Positions 52,451 through 61,929 of a stretch of DNA of 64,000 nucleotides are shown here, piece by piece (the first letter of the stretch is position 1; each line of letters starts with the position of its first letter). Origin of the DNA: Phytohabitans flavus (lineage in GTDB: Bacteria; Actinomycetota; Actinomycetes; Mycobacteriales; Micromonosporaceae); NCBI RefSeq assembly GCF_011764545.1, contig NZ_AP022870.1, positions 1,968,001-2,032,000 on the forward strand, read 5' to 3'. The notes under the pieces are model-generated. The model was not told the origin of the DNA and searched no databases. It worked only from the letters and a program-made list of their open reading frames with translations. Both the position numbers and the translations under genes were made by a program.

Positions 52451-53679
52451 GTGGCGATTACGGGGCGGCTAGGTTTGTTCGTGGTCTGGATCGCCAGCCG
52501 CGCGGTGTTCGTGCTCATCTACGCGGGTGTCGTCGACGCCCCGGTCGGCGGTGTCTTCGACGACGTTGCGCTCTACCACCGCTGGAGCGACGCGCTCCTC
52601 GACGGGCGGATCCCCATCGAGGACCCCATGTGGCAGTACCCGCCGGGTGCCGCCGCCCTCTTCGCCGCCATCCGCTACGTCGCCGGTGACTCCGCGGGGC
52701 GTTCGAGGCGACATTCTTCTGCCTGGCGATCGGGGCGGATCTGCTCGTCCTGCTCACCCTCACCAGGCTCGCCCGCGGCGGCGGGCTGCTTCTCGGTGCC
52801 TGGGCCTGGGCTCTCGCTGTCCCGCCGCTCAACCTGCTGGCCTACGCGCGGTACGACATCTTCGCCACCGTCCCGGCCGTCGTCGCGCTCGCCGCGATGG
52901 CGCGGCGTCCCGCCGTCGCGGGCGCCGCCGCGGCCGTCGGCACGCTGGTCAAGGTGTGGCCGGCGGTGCTGCTGATCAGCATCCGGCCGCTGCGCGGGCT
53001 GCGGCCAGCCCTGACCGGTTTCGCCATGGCGCTCGCCGTGCTGGGCGGCGCGCTCACGCTCGCCTTCAGCGGCGCGTGGGGCGGGCTCACCGGCAACCAG
53101 GTCGACCGAGGCCTACAGATCGAGTCCGTCGGCGCCACCCCGCTCGTCCTCGCCCGCGTCGGCGACGGCGGGATCCGCGTGGAGTCGGCGTACGGCGCGA
53201 TGGAGTTCGTCGACCACCCGTTCGTGCCGCCGGCGACGGTGGCGCTCCCCGTCCTGACGCTCGCCGGTCTGGGCCTGCTCGGGCTCTGGTGGCTCACGCG
53301 GGGGCGCCGGATCGCCTGGACCGCCACGGTCGGCTTCGACGCGGCGCTGGTCGCGGTGCTCGTCACGGTGGTGACGAGCCGCGTCTTCTCCCCGCAGTAC
53401 ATGCTGTGGCTGGTCGGTGTGGCCGCGGTCTGCCTGACCCGCCGCGACACGACGCAGCGCGCGGCGAGCGCCCTGATCGTCGTCGCGACGCTGCTGACCA
53501 GCGCGCTGTTTCCGTGGTACTACGAGCACGTCTCCACCGATCCACAGTGGCCCGGGACCGTGCTGCTCGTCCTGCGGAACGTCGTCGTCGTGGCCGCACT
53601 CGCCGCCGGCGCCTACGGCTTATCGCGCGTCAGCCAGGCCGAGCGCGCGACCGTCTTAAGTGGAGCGCCAGCCCGATGA
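52451..53679 (+). CDS. GT87-like polyprenyl-phosphate-sugar mannosyltransferase (single frameshift)
   Basis: With one base added this is about 409 residues, a multi-span (about ten segments) GT-C glycosyltransferase. The N-terminal helix is followed by the loop DDVALYHRWSDALLDGRIP, then WQYPPGAAALFAAIRYV, typical of DUF2029/GT87 enzymes that use lipid-linked mannose outside the membrane. The frame breaks at the G run 52696-52699; one more G gives GAFEATFFCLAIGADLL and a continuous membrane protein to TGA 53677. GTG 52451 appears leaderless. Its 3' end overlaps the convergent GT87-like gene by 50 bp. Confidence 0.78.
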
Positions 53680-54844
53680 GGGCGGCGAGGCCGACCAGCA
53701 CGTACAAGTTGCTGTAGACAAGTCCCCACCCCCGGAAATGCAGGTCCCAGCCCTGGATGCCGGCGAGGACCCAGGTGGTGCCGGCCACGAAGACGAGCCA
53801 GACCAGCGCGATCGCGGCGAGCCCGGCCCGGTCGCGCCGGCGCCAGGCGCGGACGGCGAGCAGCACCAGCACGGGGACCACCCAGATCCAGTGGTGGTGC
53901 CAGGAGATCGGGGAGACAAGCAGGCCGGTGGTCGCGCAGGCGAAGAGGCCGAGCAGCGGTTCGCCGGCGCGGGCACACCAGGCCGCGATCGCGAGGCCGG
54001 TCACCCCGACCACGGCGGCGGCGAGCAGCCACGCGGTGCCGGGGTCGCCCACGTCGGCGAGGCGGGCCACCGCGCCGCGCAAGGACTGGTTGAGGATGGT
54101 ACGCGGATCCTCGGTCACCCGGGACGCCTCGAAGAGACCGCCGCTCCAGTACCAGCGGGAGTCCGCCGGCCGCCATACGAACCCGATCGCGATGGTGGCG
54201 GCGAAGCCGGCCATGGCCGTCGCCGCCGCCCGGATGCGGCCGGTGACGACGAGGTACGCGACGAAGATGAGCGGCGTGAGCTTGATGCCGGCGGCGATGC
54301 CGGTACCCAGCCCGTACCACCACCGTCGCGGGTCGCCGGTGAGGTCGGCCAGCACCAGCAGCATCAGGAAGGCGCCGACCTGTCCGGTCTGTAGGTGCCC
54401 GGAGACCGCGAACATCGGCAGCGCCGCGGCCGTGGCGGCGAGCGCGGGTACCACGCGCCGATCCGCCGGCACTCCGGCCGCGCGGAGCGTCACCCACACC
54501 GCGGCGAGCAGTGCCAGGACCGACGCGAGCGTCCACCAGCCGATGGCGATGGCCATGCCCGTACCCGCGAGCGGCTGGAGCAGCAGCGCGGCGAAGGGCG
54601 GGTAGGTGAAGCCGTACTCCACCCCGCCGCCGCTGCTGAAGACGGTCCGGTACACGGCGCCGTCCCCGCCGGCGGCGATCGCCGCGCTGCTGCGGAGCAC
54701 GTCGAGATCGCCCCAGAACTCCCCGGTCACCAGGTGGACCGCGACCGCGCCGGCGACCACCGCGACGAGCGCGGCGGCGGAGGCCAGGGCGATCACACGG
54801 CCCGGCCAGTGGCGCAGTGAGACGGTCGACGCGGCGGCAGTCAC
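53630..54844 (-). CDS. GT87-like integral membrane glycosyltransferase
   Basis: This 404-residue polytopic protein has a long first extracytoplasmic loop (GEFWGDLDVLRSSAAI, then YGFTYPPFAALLLQPL near residue 85, the GT87 signature), GHLQTGQVGAFLMLL near 145 and SWHHHWIWVVPVLVLL near 320. It probably transfers a sugar from a polyprenyl phosphate donor. The GTG start at 54844 overlaps the methyltransferase stop (GTGA), so it is the last gene of a minus-strand operon GT2, deacetylase, methyltransferase, GT87. Confidence 0.82.
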   Translation of the reverse strand: MTAAASTVSLRHWPGRVIALASAAALVAVVAGAVAVHLVTGEFWGDLDVLRSSAAIAAGGDGAVYRTVFSSGGGVEYGFTYPPFAALLLQPLAGTGMAIAIGWWTLASVLALLAAVWVTLRAAGVPADRRVVPALAATAAALPMFAVSGHLQTGQVGAFLMLLVLADLTGDPRRWWYGLGTGIAAGIKLTPLIFVAYLVVTGRIRAAATAMAGFAATIAIGFVWRPADSRWYWSGGLFEASRVTEDPRTILNQSLRGAVARLADVGDPGTAWLLAAAVVGVTGLAIAAWCARAGEPLLGLFACATTGLLVSPISWHHHWIWVVPVLVLLAVRAWRRRDRAGLAAIALVWLVFVAGTTWVLAGIQGWDLHFRGWGLVYSNLYVLVGLAALIGLALHLRRSRARPG

Positions 54845-55560
54845 CGCTGGTCCGCCGCGCTGTGCCCGCCACGCTCCGTCGCTCGGCGCTCGTCCGCCGT
54901 CGTGGTCGAGGCCCGTAGCCTCGCGACTCCCGCGCCGGTCGCGGTGCGAAGGACGATGGTGACGGGCAAGAGCCCGCCCTCGGAGGGTTCGGCCAGCTCT
55001 TCGGCGACGGCGAGCCCGCAGTCGCGTACCCGGTCGAGCAACGCGGCCCCCTCGGGAGTGCCCGTGTCGTACACGCCGACGATGATCGCGCCGTGCGGGG
55101 TCAGCGCCGGAGCCAGCCTGTGCAGCAGCGCCATGGCGTCGTCGAGCGGGAAGTAGTACAGGATCTCGCGGAGCAGGATCACGTCGTACTGGCCGGCCGG
55201 CTGGTAGCTGAGCACGTCGGCGACCTCGAAAGAGGCGTCCGCGCGCCGCAGCGAGCGGGCCCGCCGGATCGCCGTCCGGCTGATGTCGACCCCGTGGTAG
55301 TGGCGATAGCTGCCCGGGACCAACGGCAGGTTGACGGTGGTGCCGCAGCCGAGGTCGAGGATGCGCGCCTGGGGCGCGTACTTCTGGATCAGGTCGAGCG
55401 GGCTGCCGCTGCCGGGCTGGTCCAGGTAGGACCAGAGGCCCAGCGCGTACTGGAGGTCCCAGACCCGCGCGTTGAGCCGGGGGTAGGGCCGGATCAGCAC
55501 GGTCAGCGGCCACTTCAGGAGCCGCCCGGCGGTGCGGAAGAGGATTCCGGCCATGGTCAC
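54841..55560 (-). CDS. SAM-dependent methyltransferase
   Basis: This 239-residue class I methyltransferase has motif I ARILDLGCGTTVNLP near residue 70, HGVDISRTAIRRARSL near 90 and YDVILLREILYYFPLDDAM near 125. The GTG at 55560 overlaps the deacetylase stop; ATG 55554 is an alternative. In the setting of glycosyltransferases and a deacetylase it may methylate a sugar or lipid carrier intermediate. The last 25 residues are Arg/Thr-rich and unstructured. Confidence 0.85.
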   Translation of the reverse strand: MTMAGILFRTAGRLLKWPLTVLIRPYPRLNARVWDLQYALGLWSYLDQPGSGSPLDLIQKYAPQARILDLGCGTTVNLPLVPGSYRHYHGVDISRTAIRRARSLRRADASFEVADVLSYQPAGQYDVILLREILYYFPLDDAMALLHRLAPALTPHGAIIVGVYDTGTPEGAALLDRVRDCGLAVAEELAEPSEGGLLPVTIVLRTATGAGVARLRASTTTADERRATERGGHSAADQR

Positions 55561-56261
55561 GCCACCGCCGCGTCGCGCGCCGGCACCGGAACGAACCGCA
55601 GCCCGCGCTCTTTCAGCAGGGGGATCACCCTGTCCAGCGCGGCGATCGTCTGCGACCGGTCGCCGCCCCCGTCATGGCAGAGCAGGATGTGACCGGGGCC
55701 GCTGCGGGACAGTACCCGGGTGATGTGCGGCACGCCCGGCTCCTTCCAGTCGCTGGGGTTGACGGTCCAGTCGACGGCGGTCAGGCCGTGTTCGGCGGCG
55801 ACGCCGAGTACGGTCCTCGACCAGCCACCGCCCGGCGCGCGGAACAGCCGCGGCGGCTGCCCCACGGCGTCGGCGATCCGCTCCTGCGTCTCGCCTATCT
55901 CGGCCCGCTGCCGCGCGGCGTCGAGGGCCGCGAACGGCTGCGGGTGGTGCATCGAGTGGTTTCCGATCGCGTGCCCGGCCTCCGCGATGCGCCGGGCCAG
56001 GCGGGGCTGCTCGGCGGTACGGGCGCCGATGAGGAAGAACGTGGCCGGCACCTCGTGGCGGGCGAGCACGTCGAGCAAAGCCGGCGTCCAGCGAGGGTCG
56101 GGCCCGTCGTCGACGGTGAGCGCGACCGCGCCGGTCTCCGCGTTGAAGAGCGGCCAGGCCCGCCGTCCGGGCGTGAACGGGCGGCGCCGGCGGTGGGCGC
56201 GGACCCCGAGCAGCAGCGCTTCCAGCGACCGCGCCCACAGGTACGGCAGCGGACGGGTCAC
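55557..56261 (-). CDS. Polysaccharide deacetylase (NodB/CE4 domain)
   Basis: This 234-residue protein has the CE4 motifs in order: TVDDGPDP near residue 49 (catalytic base and metal Asp), HSMHHP near 102 (metal His pair), RAPGGGWS near 140, DWTVNPSDW near 165 and LLCHDGGG near 193. A basic N-terminal segment (HRRRRPF) precedes the domain, without a clear signal peptide. It should remove an N- or O-acetyl group from a glycan or lipid-linked sugar. Start and stop overlap the neighbouring genes. Confidence 0.9.
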   Translation of the reverse strand: MTRPLPYLWARSLEALLLGVRAHRRRRPFTPGRRAWPLFNAETGAVALTVDDGPDPRWTPALLDVLARHEVPATFFLIGARTAEQPRLARRIAEAGHAIGNHSMHHPQPFAALDAARQRAEIGETQERIADAVGQPPRLFRAPGGGWSRTVLGVAAEHGLTAVDWTVNPSDWKEPGVPHITRVLSRSGPGHILLCHDGGGDRSQTIAALDRVIPLLKERGLRFVPVPARDAAVA

Positions 56262-57259
56262 CGTGACGCCTCCAGCCGGACGTCACGCGACGGGCCGAAG
56301 TCCCGCCGCCGCAGGAACCGGAGCGCGCCGGTGGCGGCGCCGGCGACGATCGTGAGCTGCACGAGGAAGTGGATCGCCAGGAAGAAGGCGAGGAACGCCG
56401 GGCCGCGGCGGCGCAGCACGAAGCGGGCCAGCCCGGGGTCGGTGACGGCGAACAGCAGCGCGAAGGCGATCGGGAGCGCGAACAGTGGTGCGGCCAGCGC
56501 GCCGAGCGGGAGCGTCGCCACGGTCAGCGCGGCCGCCAGCAGGCCGCTCGCGCGGTTGGCCCGGATCCCGGCCGGTCCCCGCTCTCGCACAGCCACCGGG
56601 ACCAGGAGCTGGGAGCGGCCGAACTGCTTGCGCAGCATGGGCCAGAGCTCGCTGTCGTCGTCGTGCCGGCAGGTCACCTCCGGGGTCAGCAGGATCCCGT
56701 ACCGGTCGGCCATCCGGTCGCTGAGCTCCACGTCCTCGGACGCCCGCAGGTTTTCGTCGAAGAGCCCGACGTCCGCGAAGACCGCCCGCTCGATGGCGCA
56801 CACCGCGAATATCGCCGTACGCACCCGTCCCACGTTGCGCAGGCGCCAGTAGTGTGCGTGCAACAGCTTGTACGCCTCGACCGGCCCGTCGTCGAACAGC
56901 GGCTCGGTCAGGTACATCCCGTGTACGCAGGAGACGTCGGGCGTCTCCTCGAGGATGCGCACGGCATTCTCGATCGCGTCGCCGGAGAGCGCGCAGTCAG
57001 CGTCCACAAAGAACAGGATGTCGCCGCTGGTCGCCCGGATCCCGGTGTTTCGGGCGGCGGACGGGCCGCGGTTGACCGATGACTCGATCAGCGTCACCGG
57101 AAACTCCCGCACTATCTCGCGGGTCCGGTCGGTGCTCGCGTCGTCGACGACGACGACCTCGTCCGGTCCGCGGGTCTGGGCCAGGATCGCGGCGAGGCAC
57201 GCCCGCAGGGTCCGCTCGCTGTTGTAGGCCGGGACGACGACGGAGATGGTTCGGCTCAT
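56258..57259 (-). CDS. Family 2 glycosyltransferase, membrane-associated
   Basis: 333-residue enzyme with a GT-A domain (ISVVVPAYNSERTLRACLAA at the N-terminus, VVVDDASTD near residue 36, FFVDADCALSG near 88) and two C-terminal hydrophobic segments (about 240-265 and 290-315). It is similar in layout and sequence to the tandem GT2 enzymes at 60919 and 61930. It is first in the minus-strand operon and diverges from the aminotransferase gene across 208 bp. Confidence 0.9.
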   Translation of the reverse strand: MSRTISVVVPAYNSERTLRACLAAILAQTRGPDEVVVVDDASTDRTREIVREFPVTLIESSVNRGPSAARNTGIRATSGDILFFVDADCALSGDAIENAVRILEETPDVSCVHGMYLTEPLFDDGPVEAYKLLHAHYWRLRNVGRVRTAIFAVCAIERAVFADVGLFDENLRASEDVELSDRMADRYGILLTPEVTCRHDDDSELWPMLRKQFGRSQLLVPVAVRERGPAGIRANRASGLLAAALTVATLPLGALAAPLFALPIAFALLFAVTDPGLARFVLRRRGPAFLAFFLAIHFLVQLTIVAGAATGALRFLRRRDFGPSRDVRLEASR

Positions 57260-57467
57260 CTACACGTACCGCCTTGCCGAGAAGGAATGCGCGTTCCATC
57301 GGATGCCGGCGTCACGCTATCGGACCGCCCGGGGACATCGACAGGCGTCGCACCGGCCGGTTCAGTGCCTGTCAACATCGCGTTGAGTCGATGTCGAGTC
57401 TCGGGCCGAAGAATCCATCCCGGTACATGCCTGGGTGCCGCCGGGCCGGACGAAGGGTGACAGGCGA

Positions 57468-58883
57468 GTGTCGACTTTGCTCAGTGTCGAAGACTGTGAC
57501 GATCTGACGGTGGGGCAGGTCCACGACCTGTACCGCCGCTTCGTCAACCGCAGCCAGGTGAACCTCATGACCTCCTTCGGCTTCGGTCGGGAGCTGGTCG
57601 AGCGGGCCGAGGGCGCCTACCTCCACTTGCGGGACGGTCGCCGGATCCTCGACTTCACCGGCGGTGTCGGCGTACTGAACCACGGCCACAACCACCCGCG
57701 CATCCTGGATGTCCGGCAGCGGTTCGCCGAGCGGCGGCGGATGGAGGTGCACAAAACCTACTTCTCCCCGTATGTGGCTGCTTTAGGGCACAACCTGGCC
57801 GAACTGCTCCCCGGCGACCTCAATATGTCGTTCCTGCCCAACTCCGGCGCCGAGGCGGTGGAGGGCGCGGTCAAGCTGGCGTACAAGTACCACGGCGGGC
57901 GGCGGCACACGGTCCTGCACGCGGACATCAGCTTCCACGGCAAGCTGCTCGGCTCGGGGACCCTCACCGGCGCCTCGCGGGGCCACTTCGCCTTCCCCGG
58001 CATCTCCGGCGCGGTCCCCTTCACCTACGGCGACCTCGACTCGGTACGCGCCGCGGTGGCCGCGCACAAGGGCGACGTGTACGCCATCCTGATCGAGCCG
58101 TTCAGCGCGTCCACTGTGAACTGGTGCTCGGAGGAGTTCCTACGCGGCCTGCGCGAGCTCTGCACCGCCGAGGACATCGTGCTCATCTTCGACGAGATCT
58201 ACACCGGCTGGGGCAAGACCGGCAGCCTGTTCTACTTCATGCGGTACCCGGGCCTCGTACCGGACGTGGTGACCACGTCGAAGTCGTTCGGCGGCGGCAA
58301 GTCGTCGATCTCGGCGTACGTGGCGCGGCAACCGGTGTTCCGCAAGGCGTACGACAACGCCACCGACGCGCTCCTGCACTCCACGTCCACCACGTACTAC
58401 GGCTTCGGCGAGGAGTGCGCCACCGCGATCGAGGCGGTCAACATCGCCGTCGAGGACGACTACCCCGGGCGGGCCCGGCGGATCGAGGAGCAGCTCGCCC
58501 CCGGCCTGAAGCGCATCGCCAAGGAGCACCCGGACGAGGTGGCCCGGGTAGCCGGCGCCGGCGCGCTGTGGGGCGTCTCCATCGGAGGCGGGCCGAGGGT
58601 GCTGGACCTCGCCGCGAAGATCGCGCCCGGCGGCCTGGCCCGCGACCCCCGCTTCCGCGCCAAGCTGGTGACCGCCGCCGTGGTCAACGCGCTCTACCAG
58701 GACCACGACATCTACAGCTACTACGCGCTCAACGGTGACAACCCGCTGATCGTGGGCCCGCCGTTGATCGTCGAGCCGGACGAGGTCGACCGTTTCCTGG
58801 ACGCCCTCGACGCGGTACTCGGCCAGGGCATCACCAAGCTGCTGACCCGCTTCGCCGCGCAGAAGCTCAGCTCGCTGTGGTGA
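57468..58883 (+). CDS. Class III pyridoxal-phosphate aminotransferase
   Basis: This 471-residue enzyme has the class III fold: GRRILDFTGGVGVLNHGHNHP near residue 70, FLPNSGAEAVEGAVKLA near 122, IFDEIYTGWGKTG near 240 and the PLP-binding lysine in VTTSKSFGGGKS near 275. It resembles the EctB/4-aminobutyrate branch. The start is GTG 57468. It is the first gene of a plus-strand operon with an epimerase, a UbiA-like enzyme and glycosyltransferases, so the amino group may go to a sugar or polar lipid head group. Confidence 0.88.
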   Translation: MSTLLSVEDCDDLTVGQVHDLYRRFVNRSQVNLMTSFGFGRELVERAEGAYLHLRDGRRILDFTGGVGVLNHGHNHPRILDVRQRFAERRRMEVHKTYFSPYVAALGHNLAELLPGDLNMSFLPNSGAEAVEGAVKLAYKYHGGRRHTVLHADISFHGKLLGSGTLTGASRGHFAFPGISGAVPFTYGDLDSVRAAVAAHKGDVYAILIEPFSASTVNWCSEEFLRGLRELCTAEDIVLIFDEIYTGWGKTGSLFYFMRYPGLVPDVVTTSKSFGGGKSSISAYVARQPVFRKAYDNATDALLHSTSTTYYGFGEECATAIEAVNIAVEDDYPGRARRIEEQLAPGLKRIAKEHPDEVARVAGAGALWGVSIGGGPRVLDLAAKIAPGGLARDPRFRAKLVTAAVVNALYQDHDIYSYYALNGDNPLIVGPPLIVEPDEVDRFLDALDAVLGQGITKLLTRFAAQKLSSLW

Positions 58884-59911
58884 GCGTGGTGGTCACCGGC
58901 GCCCGCGGCATGCTGGGCGCGTCGGTGGTGGAGCGGCTGGCCGGCGACGGGTACGACGTGGTCGGTGTCGACCTGCGGCCCGGCGACGACCGGCCCGGGT
59001 ACCGGCACGTGACCGGCGACATCCGCGACGCGAGCGTGCTGGGCGAGGCGATGGCGGGCGCCGGCGCGGTCGTCCACTGTGCCGCCGCGCTGCCGAGCTA
59101 CCCGGTCGAGCAGATCCAGTCGATCACAGTGGACGGTGCTCGTACCGTGCTCGCCGCGGCTGCCGCCGCGAAGGTGCCGCGGGTCGTCCACATCTCCTCC
59201 ACCGCGGTGTACGGCCTGCCCGACCGGGTGCCGACCAGGGAGGACTACGGGTACGCGCCGGTCGACCCGTACAGCCGGGCCAAGGTGGAGGCGGAGCAGC
59301 TCGCCGTCGCCCACCGGGACACCGGCGCGGTCGTACCGGTACTGCGCCCCAAGACGTTCCTCGGACCGGGGCGGATGGGCCTGTTCTCGATGCTCTTCCA
59401 GTGGGCGCACGAGGGGCGCAACTTCCCGGTGCTGGGTGACGGCTCGGTCCGCATCCAGATGCTGCACGTCGCCGACCTCGTCGAGGCGATCACGCTCGTA
59501 CTGACCGCGCCGGCGAGCGTGGCGAACGACACGTACAACATCGCGGCGGTCGAGTTCGGCTCGCTGCGCCAGGACTTCCAAGCGGTGCTCGACGCCGCCG
59601 GGCACGGCAAGCGCGTCGTCGCGCTCCCCGCCCGCCCGGCCCGCGCCGCGCTCGGCCTGCTCGAGCGCGCCCGGCTCTCACCGGTGTACGGACGCCTCCT
59701 GCACAAGCTCATGGCCGACTCCTATGTAGACACCCGCAAGGCCACCGAGCGGCTCGGCTTCGTGCCACGCCGCTCCAACCAGGACGCCATCCTTCAGGCG
59801 TTCGAGTCGTGGCGCGGGCGGGCCGAGCAAGCGACCACAACGAACGGTGGGCGCACCAGCCAGGACCCGTGGCGGCAGGGCGTACTCGCCGCCGCCAAGG
59901 TCTTCTTCTGA
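58880..59911 (+). CDS. NAD-dependent epimerase/dehydratase (extended SDR)
   Basis: 343-residue protein with the N-terminal nucleotide motif VVVTGARGMLGASVV, the catalytic Ser-Thr in ISSTAVYGLP near residue 113 and YxxxK in PYSRAKVEAE near 140. GPGRMGLFSMLF and VRIQMLHVADLVEAI are typical of sugar-nucleotide or sterol-like epimerase/dehydrogenases of this branch. The GTG overlaps the aminotransferase stop (GTGA; an adjacent in-frame GTG at 58877 is equally possible). It probably modifies a nucleotide sugar or a polyprenyl-linked intermediate. Confidence 0.85.
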   Translation: MSVVVTGARGMLGASVVERLAGDGYDVVGVDLRPGDDRPGYRHVTGDIRDASVLGEAMAGAGAVVHCAAALPSYPVEQIQSITVDGARTVLAAAAAAKVPRVVHISSTAVYGLPDRVPTREDYGYAPVDPYSRAKVEAEQLAVAHRDTGAVVPVLRPKTFLGPGRMGLFSMLFQWAHEGRNFPVLGDGSVRIQMLHVADLVEAITLVLTAPASVANDTYNIAAVEFGSLRQDFQAVLDAAGHGKRVVALPARPARAALGLLERARLSPVYGRLLHKLMADSYVDTRKATERLGFVPRRSNQDAILQAFESWRGRAEQATTTNGGRTSQDPWRQGVLAAAKVFF

Positions 59912-59926
59912 GGGGGAGGGCTGAGG

Positions 59927-60898
59927 ATGACCACCGAGGCGGTGGCGGCGGAGGGTATTCCGGACAAGGTTCCCGTCGAGGTACCGATAGAGCCGGCACG
60001 GCGTGGCACGCGCCGGCTGGCACGGATCTGGGCCGACCTGGTGACGCTGGCCCGGCCGGTGCAGTGGACCAAGAACGTGCTGGTGATACCACTCGCGGCG
60101 GCCAGCGGCGCGAGCTGGGACGCCGGCGCGCTGCTGCGTACCGGATGGGCCGTGATCGTGTTCTGCCTGGCCTCGTCGATGGTCTACGTGATCAACGACA
60201 TCGCCGACCGGGACCTGGACCGCGCGCACCCGGCCAAGCGGATGCGACCGATCGCCAGCGGGCGGATCTCGGCGTCGGGCGCGCGGATCTACGCCGGGGC
60301 ACTCGCCCTGCTGCTGTGCATGGCGGCGTTCGCCGGGCCCACGATGCACTTGTGGCCGCTGGCCGCGTACGTCGCGCTGAACCTCGCGTACAGCCGCTGG
60401 CTCAAGCACGTCCCGCTGGTGGACATCTGCGTGGTCTCGGCCGGCTTCGGGCTGCGGGTGCTTCAGGGGTACGCGGCGACCGGCGGTGACTTCTCCGGCT
60501 GGTTCCTCGTCGCCGTGCTCACCGGATGCATGGTGCTCATCGCCGGCAAGCGGCGGCACGAGCTGACCACCGCCGGTACGGCGCACCGGCCGGCGCTGCG
60601 CGGGTACAACGTCGCGCTGCTGGACCAGGTGCTGGCCGTCAGCGCCATCCTCGCCGTGCTCAGCTTCCTGCTGTACCTGCGGCACGACGCCCCGATCGGC
60701 GACCTCCACAACCTCCTGCCGGCGCTCGCCGCGCCGCTGGCCCTGTTCGGCGTCTTCCGCTACCTCCAGTCGGTACTGGTCCGGCGCCGCGGCGCCGACC
60801 CAGTACGCACCCTCATGCGCGACCGGCTGCTCATCGCGGACGCGCTGTTGCTCGGAGCGGCGGTGCTCACCGCCCTCATCGTCGAGTCCAGCTCCTGA
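59927..60898 (+). CDS. UbiA-family decaprenyl-phosphate phosphoribosyltransferase-like protein
   Basis: This 323-residue membrane protein has about nine hydrophobic segments. The RPVQWTKNVLV motif near residue 44 and the acidic motif NDIADRDLDRAHPAKRMRPI near 88 are those of UbiA-family DPPR synthases (Rv3806c type), which attach phosphoribose to decaprenyl phosphate for arabinan synthesis. A second acidic motif is replaced by LDQVLAV in the region near 225. It sits 15 bp after the epimerase gene. Other UbiA prenyltransferase roles are possible, but the RPxQWxKN start favours this one. Confidence 0.85.
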   Translation: MTTEAVAAEGIPDKVPVEVPIEPARRGTRRLARIWADLVTLARPVQWTKNVLVIPLAAASGASWDAGALLRTGWAVIVFCLASSMVYVINDIADRDLDRAHPAKRMRPIASGRISASGARIYAGALALLLCMAAFAGPTMHLWPLAAYVALNLAYSRWLKHVPLVDICVVSAGFGLRVLQGYAATGGDFSGWFLVAVLTGCMVLIAGKRRHELTTAGTAHRPALRGYNVALLDQVLAVSAILAVLSFLLYLRHDAPIGDLHNLLPALAAPLALFGVFRYLQSVLVRRRGADPVRTLMRDRLLIADALLLGAAVLTALIVESSS

Positions 60899-60918
60899 AT
60901 CGAGAAGGTGGAACCCTC

Positions 60919-61929
60919 GTGTCCGAACCACTCGTCTCGGTCGTGGTCCCGAACTACAACTACGCCCGGGCGTTGAAACTTTGCCTCACCGCACTCCGCG
61001 CGCAGACCCACCCCAACCTGGAGATCATCGTCGTCGACGACTGTTCCACGGACGACTCCGTCGCCGTGGCCGAGTCCTTCGGCGTCCGGGTGGTCAGTAC
61101 CCCGGCCAACGGTGGACCCGCGGTGGCGCGCAACCTCGGCGCGGCGCACGCCCGCGGCGAGATCCTGTTCTTTGTGGACTCGGACGTGGCGGCCAAGCCC
61201 GACGCGGTCGCCAACGCGGTCGAGCTGCTGCGGACCCGGCCCGAGCTCGGCGCGGTCTGCGGCAACTACGACCCGGTGCCGCTGATCCGGGACAGCCTGG
61301 TGGAGGAGTACCGGTGCCTCCAGCAGTCGTACTGGCTGATCGCCGACGAGGGGCGGATCTACACGCTCTACACCGCGCTGCTGGCGATGCGGGCCGAGGT
61401 CTTCGCCGAGGTCGGTCCGTTCAACCCGCGCCTGCGCGAGACGGAGAACGCCGACTACGGCCTCCGGCTCGCCCAACGGTACGAGATCCTGCTCACCCCG
61501 GCCCTGCGCGGCGTGCACGACCACGACCACGACCTGCGCGAGCTGGTCCGGAAGGCCTTCACCCGGGCCATGCTGCACATCCCGATGTACGCCAACAAGC
61601 CGGACTTCCCCGGCGGGCTCAGTAGCGGCCCGCGGGCGTGGGGGAGCGTGGCGGCGCTGCTCACGGTGCTGACGCTGGTGCTGCCGATCGTCTTCGGCCC
61701 GATCTGGGCGCTGGTGCCGCTCGGCGTCTTCGCGGTCTACCTCGGCTGCGACTGGCCGATGTACCGGTTCGTCGCGCGCCTGCGCAGCCCGATCTTCCTC
61801 GTCTACTTCGTCGCCATGCACCTCTTCCTCAACCTCGTCATGGCCACCGCGGCGGCCGTCGGCGTCCTCCGCGTGCTCTTCTCCCGCCGGTTCCGCCGCC
61901 TGTACGACCGGCCGGCGGAGGTGGGCTGA
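60919..61929 (+). CDS. Family 2 glycosyltransferase, membrane-associated
   Basis: 336-residue GT2 with VSVVVPNYNYARALKLCL at the N-terminus, IIVVDDCSTDDSV near residue 37, FFVDSDVAAKP near 88 and RETENADYGLRLAQRY near 175, and two or three C-terminal hydrophobic segments (about 240-315). It starts at GTG 60919 with GAAGGTGG about 8 bases upstream. It is clearly paralogous to the next gene, which begins directly at its stop. Confidence 0.92.
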   Translation: MSEPLVSVVVPNYNYARALKLCLTALRAQTHPNLEIIVVDDCSTDDSVAVAESFGVRVVSTPANGGPAVARNLGAAHARGEILFFVDSDVAAKPDAVANAVELLRTRPELGAVCGNYDPVPLIRDSLVEEYRCLQQSYWLIADEGRIYTLYTALLAMRAEVFAEVGPFNPRLRETENADYGLRLAQRYEILLTPALRGVHDHDHDLRELVRKAFTRAMLHIPMYANKPDFPGGLSSGPRAWGSVAALLTVLTLVLPIVFGPIWALVPLGVFAVYLGCDWPMYRFVARLRSPIFLVYFVAMHLFLNLVMATAAAVGVLRVLFSRRFRRLYDRPAEVG

